Source of the DNA: Siphonodentalium dalli
Lineage: Eukaryota; Mollusca; Scaphopoda; Gadilida; Siphonodentaliidae
Length of the DNA stretch: 64,000 nucleotides
Assembly: GCA_032622095.1 (NCBI GenBank)
Contig: CP136069.1
Coordinates: forward strand, 86,018,958 to 86,082,957
Reading direction: 5' to 3'
Below, one piece after another: positions 1 to 12,500 of this stretch; position 1 is the stretch's first letter; every line of letters starts with the position of its first letter. Under the pieces are notes generated by a model. The model saw only the letters and a program-made list of their open reading frames with translations. It had not been told where the DNA came from and made no database searches. Position numbers and translations under genes: made by a program.

Positions 1-355
1 TAGATGACGGAAAAATTATTTTTTGACGGAGTTATTAACCCTTTTCGACTTAGAAAATTTCAACATTTTTTATATGTATGAGGGTACCTTCATGGTGTAA
101 TCAACTCCTCCTACAGATTTCATCGTATATATTTGAAACTTCAGAGTATTGTTACCCACATATTGGAGATGTGCAACTTGTATATAGATGACGGAAGAAC
201 TCTTGTTTTTAGATGACGGAAAAATTCTCTTTTTTTTACTTCAGAGTATTGTTACCCACATATTGGAGATGTGCAACATGTAAGATGACTGATTTTTTTT
301 TTTTTACAGAGTTATTAACCCTTTTCGACTTAGAAAATTTCAACATTTTTTATAA
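1..355 (+). repeat. Direct repeats in the intron before DOT1L exon a
   Basis: A ~40-bp block (CTTCAGAGTATTGTTACCCA...) at ~138-177 recurs 100 bases on at ~238-277. A second block (GAGTTATTAACCCTTTTCGA...) at ~29-71 recurs at ~309-352. The motif set (gagttattaacccttttcgac) resembles the repeats at 17.2 and 51.9 kb. It ends less than 90 bases before a splice acceptor. Confidence 0.7.
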
Positions 356-437
356 TTTCTTTAACAAAGTGGCATCGACTTGGCACATTGTCAGGGGACA
401 CTGTGGTTGGCTGACCTTTTATTCATATGTTATTCAG

Positions 438-593
438 GAACATGAAGCAGCCACAGCTAAGGAACATGCAGCTAGAAAGAAGGACAAGCACTCATGCACC
501 GCGAATGGTCGATATGCTGCTGCTAAAACTCTAGATTTTGACAGTACAAGCAATACTAGTACAACTAGTAGTACGACGACTGAAGAGATTCAG
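438..593 (+). CDS. DOT1L: DOT1L exon a (first in window)
   Basis: The acceptor is TATTCAG before 438 and the donor CAG|gtggga after 593; phase is 0 at both ends (52 codons). It encodes EHEAATAKEHAARKKDK followed by a Ser/Thr-rich tail ending TTTEEIQ. The start resembles the vertebrate segment EEQEAARRRQQ just after the catalytic domain, so the previous exon should end the methyltransferase core. The ATG-initiated frame beginning at 213 is intron read-through. Confidence 0.75.
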
Positions 594-3500
594 GTGGGAG
601 CTACTACAAGAAGACAGTGGTTAGATAGTGTAACACCACTCAGCTTAGGCCAGCATGTACGTGTTACTGTAACACTACACTAGGGAATTCTAAATTTTAA
701 TTCTGGTGACTTTATAATGGAATCGAAAATTTGGAGAATAGAATGCCGAAAGAAATCAAAAGTTGTTTCAAACCTGTGGTAAACTCAGACTTGTTAATTA
801 GTGTCAAAAAGGAAAAAAATAAGTTCTGCCTGTTCGTCAGCCATTTTTTCTGCCATCAGCAAATTTAAGATGTTGCTGATGTTGTGTCAAAAGTGATTAA
901 ATTGCCATGCGCATTGTTTGTGTCATGTTGTGCAAGTCAGCAAACAACATAAAGTCACAACAAATAGTGTGTCTGTCATTTGCGGAATGAGGTCCCCAGA
1001 GTGTGAATTTAGTGATGATATCCCGCACTGCGGGCTAGCATAACCAAATTCACCCTCTGGGAACCTCATTCTGCTTAGGCCTCAACTGCTATACGGTAGA
1101 CCTAGGATCAGATTGAAGTTCCCCAGTTGAAGTTTGTGATGTTCACCTATTAGTTACCTCGCTTATGCATTTTATCTTCTGCAAATTAGGGGATATAGAA
1201 ACTTCCCAAAAGGGAAATAGGAACTAAAAACAATGTTAATTTGAGACTATAGATACTTCCCAGAAGATGATGCCTGAGCAGAAGGAGGTCCCCAGAGGGT
1301 GAATTTAGTGATACTATCCCGACAGCTGGATCGCATCACTAAATTCACCCTCTGGAGACCTCATTCTGCAAACTACAGACACACTATTTCAAGGTTTTGC
1401 AAGGAGTAGATATGATTAGACTATCATGAAATATATGTAACTTCAAACCAGACCAAAACAAAGTCTTTCATGATATTGGAACAAATTCCGACTCAAGTTT
1501 CTATATATGGAGAACTTGCCACTGTGGATCCAAGGCTTTTCAGCCGAGGCAAACTTTCTGGCCTAGGCAAATTCCTACTAATTAACTAGACTGTAAACTA
1601 CCACACTAATTATTACCTACTTCATAAGTTCATCAATTCTTGCATGTTTAAATCTGACAACCATTTGCTGATATATGTGTATCAACGCTTAGTTCTATCA
1701 TCACTTTATAATTTCCATATGTTAATTATCTTTTTCCATCATTCTTTTTTTTTTCTCATCCAAAACAGATACCTCCACCACCGGTTATCAGATCTCAATG
1801 AAATTTGGTATGGTTGTTCACAACTTTGAGGACATTCAATGGAGTTTTCAATTGTTTTGTTCAGGTTTTCTGTTTTAGAGTTAATCATCTTTGTTTATCT
1901 GAAAATGTTTTGTTTTTTGGTCCGTCTGCCTGAGCATCTCAGCCACATGTGGGTTATAGGTATGCCCACACTAGACGGTATGCCACATGAGGGTTGTTTT
2001 AGAACATATTTTGATTGTTGGAAATAATTTATGTTAGCCTCTTGGAACATACAACCACAGCAATGGCTCACTATATCTGTTTGTATCATCTCTGCTACTT
2101 TCTCAGCATGTTTTAGGCTTTTACTTTGCTGAGAGCTATATTCTTATTTTGTGTGCAATACTCAATATTTGCTTGAGCACCCATGTTTACTTCCTGCTAC
2201 CGTATATCCTTTCAGTGAATAATTCATGGATAAATGAAACCTTTCTATACTAATGGGTTCTCCCATTCAGTTATAAAATTATACATTGGAATGGTCTATT
2301 TTTCATCTGGAGGGGTTTCAATCCAATTTATTGGAGTGTTATGTTCAGAGAATAAGTTCAACAAATGACCTGTCGTTTGTTGAAGTTATTATCTGTACAT
2401 TTCCTAAGGTAACTACTCATTAATTAGTATTTATTATAGAGAGGGCTAATATATATTGTTAAGAGCATATTCAACAAATTGAAGAGCCATTTTCTTTAAT
2501 TACTTTAAAATGGCAAGGTTAAGTTTTAGAAGTGTGGTTTTGTGTTGCATATGATATTGCTTATATCTAATTTGTTCAATTTCCCTGAAAAATGACTATT
2601 ATAATCAACATGTCCATACTTGTGTCTGTCCATCCATCTGGAATTTTGAGATGATAACTTCGCTCAGTGGGACACCGTAGTTTCTTCCACTCCATAATAG
2701 GAAGTAAATGTCTTCCTGTTGATTGCACTGCAGGCTTTAAGTTTCAAAGATGTATTCCAGGCCAATTATGAAATATGTTTTGCTTGTCATTAAAGATTCT
2801 AGCTTATAAATTAACACATTTGGAATGATAATATTTACATAGCCTGTCTGTGTTACACTAAATCCTGTCGGTGATTAGTCACTGCCAATTAGGTCACTTG
2901 TTTCATATCCCAATAACACAGACAGTAACACGAACGCGACGTCACAATTGTTGATCTAATTTTGACATAATCATTGAAAGTGGTCATCTCTCGAAAATGG
3001 CGACCCGTGAGGCGGGCCAACTCGGCCGAGCGTCCCTTCCGAAAGTCGACATTTCGGCGTCCGACATATCCTCAAATAACACACGCACCTGCTACATTTA
3101 TTTCTTAAAGATGCATAATCCTAAATAATGCTCGCAAATTACTTTTTCCTTGGCTTTGGGGGTAAAAAATATTATCAGATTAATAATTAGATATGACATC
3201 AGGTTTTGGGCAATTTTATACTATAGTTGACTGTGGTTAGCATTATTTTTTGGCCAATTACTCCATTCTGATAACTGAAGTGGCATTTAAAAAAATGTTG
3301 TTGATGTTGGAATCTGATGATCGGGGACCATCAAATCGGATTGAGTATCTTTAATTGTTTTGATGTTTTAGAGGGACAGCAATAATTATTTTTAGCTCAA
3401 CTTACTTTTAAGTTTGAGCTATTGCCATGGGTTGGCGTCCGTCGTCCGTGTGTGTGTGTGCGTGTGTCCGTCAACAATTTCATTTGGCGCGGGCTACAGG

Positions 3501-6500
3501 TTGTATCTTTGGTCTGATCTTTATGAAATTTGTCATGAATGTTGACATTGACATGTAGATGGGAACGAGTCATTTTGGGGTCATTCGGCCAAAAAACATG
3601 GCCGCTGGTGGCCATCTTGGATTTCAAATTTGAATCCATTGGCGCGGGCTACAGGCTGTACTGTTTGTCTGATCATCATAAAATTTGTCATGAATGTTGA
3701 CATTTACATGTAGATGGGAACGAGTCATTTTAGGATCATTCGGCCAAAAAACATGACCGCTGGTGGCCATCTTGGATTTTACTCTTTGTATCACTAAATC
3801 CTTTGACACATCCTACAGACCACATCTCTGATCCGATCATCACCAAACTTCATATGGATCATTGGGGTGACCTCTAGATGGGAACGAGTCGTTTTGGGGT
3901 CATTTGGCAAAAAAACATGGCCACTGTCAGCCATCTTGGATTTTACTCTTTGCATCACTAAATACTTTCGCGCGGGCTACAGGTCGTATCTTTGTTCGCA
4001 TCTTTATGAAATTTGTCATGAATGTTGACATTGACATGTAGATGGGAACGAGTGATTTTGGGGTCATTCGGCCAAAAAATTGGCCGCTGGTGGCCATTTT
4101 GGATTTCAAATTTGAATCCATTGGCGCGGGCTACAGGCCGTACTGTTTGTCTGATCATCATAAAATTTGTCATCTTGGATTTTACTCTTTGCATCACTAA
4201 ATCCTTTGACACATCCTACAGACCACATCTCTGATCCGATGATCACTAAACTTCATATGGATCATCGGGGTGACCTCTAGATGGGAACGAGTCATTTTGG
4301 GGTCATTTGGCCAAAAAACATGGCCGCCGTCAGCCATCTTGGATTTTACTCTTTGCATCACTAAATACTTTCACACACCCTACAGACCACAACCCTGATC
4401 CGATCATCACCAAACTTCATATTCATCATTGGGATGGCCACCAGTTGGGCACAAATCATTTTGGGGTAATTCGGCCAAAAAACATGGCCACTGGTGGCCA
4501 TCTTGGATTTCAAAATTGAATCCATTGGCGCGGGCTACAGGCCGTACTGTTCGACTGATCATCATAAAATTTGTCTTGAATGTTAACATTTACATGTAGA
4601 TGGGAAACAAGTCATTTTAGGATTAATCGGCCAAAAAACATGGCCGCTGGTGGCCATCTTGGATTTTACTCTTTGCATCACTAAATCCTTTGACACATCC
4701 TACAGACCACATTCCTGATCCGATCATCACCAAACTTCATATGGATCATCGGGGTGACCTCTATATGGGAACGAGTCATTTTGGGGTCATTTGGCCAAAA
4801 AACATGGCCACCGGCAGCCATATTGGATTTTACTCTTTGCATCACTAAATACTTTGACACACCCAACATACCACATCCCTGATCTGATCATCACCAAACT
4901 TCATATGGATCATCGGGATGACCCCTTGATGGGAACGAGTCATTTTGGGTCATTCGGCAAAAAAATATGGCCACCAATGGCCATTTTGGATTTTACTCTT
5001 TGTATGACTAAATATTTCTACAAAATCCATTAGCATGGGTTATAGACCGATCTGTTTGTTTGATCTTCATGAAATTTGTCATGGATGTTGACATTGACAT
5101 GTAGATGGGAACGAGTCATTTTGGAGTCATTCGGCAAAAAAACGTGGCCATTTTAGAATTTACTCTTTGCATCACTAAATCCTACTACAGACCACATCCC
5201 TGATCCGATCATTATGAAACTTGTCATGAATGTTGATATTGACATGTACATCTTGTCTTACTTAGACATTTCAATTAGCACCTTTCCTAATTCCTCCATA
5301 ATCTGTCAACCATTAAATTATTCCCCTACCTAAGTTGAGCTACAGTGTCATTGACACTTTCATGTTAATTTTTCAATAACTAAATGCCATTTTTTTGGTT
5401 ATATATAGGTTTAGTTTGTCACATTTGATTTTATACATTTCATTCAGCAGAACAAAGCACAAAAACTTTTTAATTTGGTTTTTTGTTGTTGTAACTGGAG
5501 TTTTGGAACCCTGAATAATCTTTACAGCATTATAATTTCAGCCCATCACCGAGAATGTGAAAAAAGAGAATGCGAGGAAAAAACGACAGCAAAAACGTGA
5601 TCAGCAAAGGCAGGATGAGGACACAGAAAAAATTCAGCAGGAAACTGAAAAAGGTATTCTATTTTAGTTAATAACCCACACTTTAATAACATTAACTTCC
5701 TGATCACAAACTTTGCAAATTTTTTTATCATGACCTTATTGAATCATGTCACTTTTATTTGAAAACCCGACTTATGGTTTAGGGAGGGATGGTAGGCCAT
5801 AGGTGGCTACTTAGCTACTGATTTGGTATGTGAGACTTCCTCAACTATCTTTGAGCAAATGCATATCCGAGCCTCCCATAGGGAACCTCGCATATATAAG
5901 AGAATACACTGGCCTAACAAGAACCTTGACCTTGTAAGCCAGTGCATTCTCTTATATATGTGAGGCTCCCTATGGGAGTCTTGCATATATAAGTGTATGC
6001 ACTGGCACAGGATCTTTAATGCTGTGCACTCTAGCACAACTCCCATAATGAAAAGGTTAATACAGTATTGATCAAACCCAAAATTGGCACTTATTTGACC
6101 ATGCATCATTGATATAGCCTCTTGTCACTAACTATTATGTGAATATCCTCAGCAGCCAACAAGAAGCCATTAACTCAGAAGAACAGAGAGGTTCCAAAAG
6201 CAGTGAAGACCTCGTCAGAAAAAATTCACAAACGAAAGAAGAGTACAGAGCAGGAGAACCTCAACCTTTTACACACTCATACACTCCTGTCTACCTCAGG
6301 GACAAGTAAGTCCTTTCGTTTAACCTTTTGACGGGTGAGTGCGTCATTTATGATGTCATATCCATGGGTGAATATATTTTGCAAATAAACTGAGCAATAT
6401 TATAACATTGGGCTGTTGTAAGAAATAAATCATACAAACAACTTTATTAAAATCACAAATAAATATAAAAAATAAAAATAATATCCATCCGCATGATGTC

Positions 6501-9500
6501 TATGATAGTTCCAATATATCCTATTTAGAAGAAGATTTATTTACACAGTAACATTGTTTTCCCCTAGAACTACCGTAAACGACATAAATATTCGCCAACC
6601 GCACGGCGACATAAATATTGTTTTTCCTGCCAAAAAGTTAAACAGTATTCCATGTAGTTTCATGATATACAATTACAAACATAGAATGAAACAAAAATCC
6701 ATGGATCGGATCCGACAGCAAGCATGAATCGGACAGTTAGCGTGAATGCTTATACGAGTTGTTTTCATGTAACATTCTCACCATCCCACTAAGTGGCAGC
6801 AGCCAGTATCAAAGGACCAGTTTGTTGATATTTAGAGGATATTACTTGGTTTGTTTGATATTAGGCTCGATATCAGCCTGAGAACGAAGGTCAAATTGAA
6901 GCGATATTCACCTAGTTCGATAACAAGCAGTTCTAGGCAAATATGTCATATCTAATTATTAATCTGATAATATTGGTTGAAGTAAAGGAAGAAAGTAAAA
7001 TGATATGTGCGCATATTCCCGTACGTAATAACTAATTTTTCTTGTATAAACTTTGAATTAGAAAAGTGTATGATTAATTCAGCCCTAGATATAATAAGCA
7101 ACTCATTTTAGAACCTTCATGTATCAGAAAAATTGCATGATTACTTGTTTTCATATTAAACAGTTAGAAAAAATATTTTTTTAAATCAATTTATACATAG
7201 TCCAGGAGATCGGGAGGTAGTGTTGCTCATATTGACGGACAAGCTGCGACCATGTTATTTTTAATGTTTTAGGTATGGTAATGAAGAAAAATTATGATAG
7301 CAAGAAAAAATTGTAGCCTTCTTTGGTTTTTTGCGATTATTTGGGCATTTTTCTACGTTTTTAGCCCAAATTTAAAAAAAAAAAATTTAAATTTGTAACC
7401 ATTTCATTTTAGTATGATTTTGGTGATTAAGTTGAATAGTAATTGTGTTAATAATGTTAAATAACTAATCGTGCTAAAAAATATTGAAGAATTCACTTTT
7501 ATTTTTTATTTTTTACCATTTTTTTATTTTTTTTTATGCAAAATCGTCCAAATTGCAACCATTTCATCTTAGTATGATTTTAATGGTTAAATTCGCCATT
7601 TATTATTTTAATAGTGTTAAATAATTTACAATTTGTCTTCTACAATGTTTTTTAATGGATTTAAGAAGGTTTCTACTTGTTTTCTAAGTTGAGGGGGGTC
7701 TAATTCAAATCCAATTAAACATTGTACTGTTCAAAATTAGATCAATTTCTTAAGGCGTATGGTAGATATACGTAACTAGTTTTCAAAACTTATACATATT
7801 TTTACAAATTAAATTATGATGAAAAACCCTGAATTTTGGGTGTGATCACATTTGTGGTCATAATATTCCCATTAGAGAGTGGATGGACATGGGGCATGCG
7901 ACAATGTGCAGCACTGTGCAGTATATATGTATATGACAAGCATGACATGAGACATTAGTATCTTTCTACTAAACTGTGCTCCCAGAGTTATCAGGAATAG
8001 AGTATCGGTGTTATTTCTTACCCAAATAAATTTTTAAACGGGGTATGTGGGTTAAAGGACCACTTGGAGATAATAGGATGTCCAATGACTCCTATATTTC
8101 TATCGTATCACAGTAAATTTGTTTTTGTAAAATTGGCGCAGTTTACACGATCAAAGTTCGATTTTCTTTACAATATGTTACAAGCAACTAATTATATAGA
8201 GTTATGCTTCTTGAATTTGTGTAGGGAAACTCGAGTCAGCATAACAAAAACATCTGGCTGCTGATTGGTTGATTATCATTGAGGCAAATATGGAAGGGGT
8301 CTGGATATTTTTATGCTGCTGATTTATGTGCAGTAAATGGAGTAGTTGTAGTAATGCAAGATTAACGTTTGAAAAAAAATACCGAAAAGGGCGCGTTTGT
8401 TGTCACATATGGTGCAACGGATGACGTTCTAAGGAAAAATTGACCACTTGAAGTTCAAATAGGCTTAACCCATGGTCGGAGGGACTTTTAGTTAACATGG
8501 TCATCTATGGAAAATAATTAGGTGTTTGTAACCTATAGATACGAAGCTTCGGTACATTAATTATTATTCATATATTACTATATTTAAATCAGATGTATGC
8601 ATACAGTCGGCGTCTAAACAAAAACACGAATGTACCGATTATTCGTGACTTTCAAGTTAAATGTTCAATAATAGAAAATTATACTGTGACTGCTTCATTC
8701 AACATGATGTTAATCAAGGTGTATCGTTATTAATAACAGTATACAGTAATATCGAAATAAGAAGAATCATGTGGCCCTGGGTACTTATCCCCCAGCGCTG
8801 TGGCAAAAAAATTGCCAATGTATTCTTAAACCCAAACCTGTGGCGGTTTTTCATCCAATGTACCGAAGCTTCATGCCATGTGCCGAAGCTTCGTGACGTG
8901 TCAGAACTCCAGGAATATACCACCACAGGACATCATATGGCACCGATTACAAACGTTGAATGGTGACCAGAAACCCGGATATTAATAATTTCAGATCATA
9001 ATTAGCATCGATATTAACCCATCGAGGAATATGTCATAATGACACACTATATTACACCCACCCCTATATATATGCTCCCTCTCTGACACAGGGCTACATG
9101 TAAGAAGATTATCGATGACTACTTAATGAGACTATACAGTTCCGCCAAAATCTGGTGAAAAAATGTGACCTCGCATCGTTAACCCCAAATCTGTGGCGAT
9201 TTTTCATCCAATTTACCGAAGCTTCGTGACACGTACCGTCAAATGGCATCAAACGTTGAATGGTCACCATAAACTTCGATATCAGTCATTTCAGATCGTA
9301 ACTATCATAGAAATATATATTAATCCATGGTGTAATTATGTCAAAATGACACACTATATTACACCCACCCTATATAACTGCTTTATTTCAGCCCTGACAC
9401 AGTGCTACATACAAGACGTTTATCCATGTTTACTTAATGAAAGTATATAGTTCTGTAGAAATCTGGCGAAAAATGTGACCTTGCATCATTAACCCCAAAT

Positions 9501-12500
9501 CTGTGGCGGTTTTTCATCCTATGTACCGAAGCTTCGTGACATGTCAGAACTCCAAGAATATACCCCAATCGGGACATCAAATGGTATCAAACGTTGAATG
9601 GTCACCAGAAATCTCGATATTAGTCATTTCATACCATAATTAGCATAGCATTATATAATAACCCATCGAGAAATTCGTCAACATGACACACTATATTACA
9701 CCCACTCCTATATATATGCGTCCTCCCTGACACAGGCTGCATATAAAAAGTTTATCCATGTCTACTTAATGAGAGTATACAGTTCTGTCAAAATCGGGCG
9801 AACAATTTGGTCTATAAATACCGCAGTGTGACACATTTAAGATAGACCAAAACAATAAACACTTTCACCCAAAGATAGTTTAACATTTTAATTGAAAAAA
9901 TAGTCCAAACATGAAAAGTTAATTTTTGCCGATATTTAAGTCCAGTTTCTGAGAGAATAGTCCAATATTTTTGGTGATGTCAGTGGTGACAATAGTAACA
10001 ATTAACCATGGTACATCAGACATGTTAGTATTCAATGTATAGAAGGCAGAATAGCCAATTTTGTACATCATCCACAACTTGTAATCGATTGCAGGACATG
10101 CTGGGGCAATATTTACCATTTTCCATATTTTGGCAGCCATTTTGAGCCAAAGTAAGAATTTTGGGTCCATTGAGTTGGAATAGTCATAAGTAATCATGTG
10201 CATCACTTACATTACAAAGTTATGTTCATTTCTTGTTAAAATATTACTAGAATCCCAATTGTGATGTTTTTGTGTGAAATTTTATACCGCATTCTGTAAA
10301 TTCGTTTTTTTGAGGGAAGGGAAGGGGTTAGAACCCCAAAAGGTGCATATTGAATTGCCCCAATGATCAGTTAATATACAAAATACTAAATAATGTCACA
10401 TTACTCAACCAGTTCCAAACAGCATGAATTGATCTAGAAGATATTTGTAAAAAAAAAAGTAATATTTTCAACTTCCGGCGGCCATTTTGGTGGCCATCTT
10501 GGATGGTGAGTTTCATTTTTGCCCCAAAAAAGTGACATTATGTCTTACCTTCACGAAAATATATACATTTGTATACATTTTACAAGATTTTTACTGCTAT
10601 AATTTGCATAAAACTGACTTGGAGCCATTTTGTCTGGAGTCTATATGGCCACTTTTTTTCTTGTTAACATTGCTTAAAAGTTGAAGGACATAATAAGGAA
10701 CAAAATGAGTGGGGAGAAGTTAAGTCCCAAGGGGTGCAAGGGTACCAATATTAGCTCCCGGAATACTAGTAGTAATGTGACGTCGCCGGAAAATTCTTCT
10801 ATTTTCGGTCGTCGGGTAGGTCAATACAAATATGTTTTTCGCAAATTAAGCTACAAATTCACCACTGCTATCATGGATTTTCGTAATCTACATATATTTT
10901 ACTACAAAATTAGACTGGATAGCACTTGTCCGTCAAAATGAGCAACATTTGTTATTTCTTGGGGTCGATCTCCTGGACTAACAACAGAAATCTGATTTAT
11001 ATTGTTTTTAAATTGATTTTTGTATTTATTAAAAAAATTCACCAACCCTGCACCATGTCCTCAAACAGTGCTTAAATATGATTTCCTTAATAGAGTATGA
11101 ACCCTGTGACATATTCAGTTTACATGTCACAATCAAAAAACTAATTTTGAGCCAGGGATCGAACTTACCATCGAGATCTGGTTTGACCTGCTACTGAATA
11201 GACCATCAGATATCTCTAAATAGTGTTTGTATCAAGTTTACTTTGATTATTAAATATATAATTTGTGACTTATTTCGCTGATGTATAACCTAATATTCTT
11301 ATTTCAGAATCATCTGCGGACCATGCCGTGACCAACTATAATGATAAATCAATGACATCATTTTCCAAGAATTTCTTCGCATCACCTTCATCAGATAGTC
11401 CTGTACCAGTTAGTAAAGGGATCAACTATGCAGCATTAGATCAACTCATGGGTATGTGTTCTCATACTGTTATGTCTTACTGTATGTATTTAGTTTAACC
11501 CTTTCTGCACAAAATGGATTATCCAACTCGGTTATAAAAGTGTAAATTGGAATGGTCTATTATTCATTTGGAGGGATTTTCAATTAATACAGAGAGACGA
11601 AAGATGATACAAGTGCAGAAGGATTCATATTCGTAGGTGGGAAATGTTCAGATAATAAGTTAATAACTTATTATCTGAATATTTCCTAAGGGCAACTGCT
11701 CATCAATGAGTATTTAGTATAGAAAGGGTTAATCATCAATTACCTCAAAATAATTTTAATTCGTTACGATCTATTTTTGGTTTATCTGGCCAATGAAATC
11801 ATTTAAATATTAGACCTTGCATCAGCAAATGATGCTAGCATATGAGATAGGACTGAAAAATTAACATAATGATTGTTTTGCATAAATGGGTGTAAACAAA
11901 TACAGAAAATGGGATGAAACGCAATCAAATCATATAAGAACACCACAAAATAAGAGACATGGCTGCTTGGTCATCAATAACCTATTCCTTAAATTTTTAT
12001 GTACTACATACTCTAGTCATGTCCATAATCTTGTATAATAGTCTTTTTCATAATAATAACTTTAGGTCTTATTCAAACTGGATTCATGTTTTTAAAATTG
12101 AAAAAATCGGAACGTGTGAGAATTAGAATATAGCTATGTTAAGCTCTCTGACCTGTTTAGTTACTAAATGTAACTTTTCGGCAATGTTACACCAAGGTAG
12201 GGGAAGCAAGTGTTCCAAAACCATTCTTAGGTGATTATTCTTGTATAAATATCCCATGTATGTAACAAATATCATATTTTAAATGAAGTCTTTCCTGACA
12301 CAACTAACTCCAGACTATCTCTATCTCTGCCTCTCACTCAGTCTCACCCACAATATACAGTAATTCTCTAAGTAATCGACTTCTTAACCACAGCAGAATT
12401 ATGGGTAACTTTTCAGGATTTAGTCGGAAATATGGCTTGTTGCCATTCATTGGAAAGCTCTCGGGGAGAGCTTTCCGATGAATGGCAACAAGCCATATTT

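Noticed and set aside
213-683. 156-codon frame with its own ATG
   Set aside because: Only 438-593 fits the DOT1L exon; the rest is repeat-derived intron and read-through past the donor.
8829-9815. CRISPR-like spaced repeats
   Set aside because: Units are ~310-350 bp tandem repeats in a eukaryotic intron, not short repeats with unique spacers.
9919-10206. 95-codon minus-strand frame inside the 3.8-kb element
   Set aside because: No domain or splice context; composition looks like chance in AT-rich DNA.
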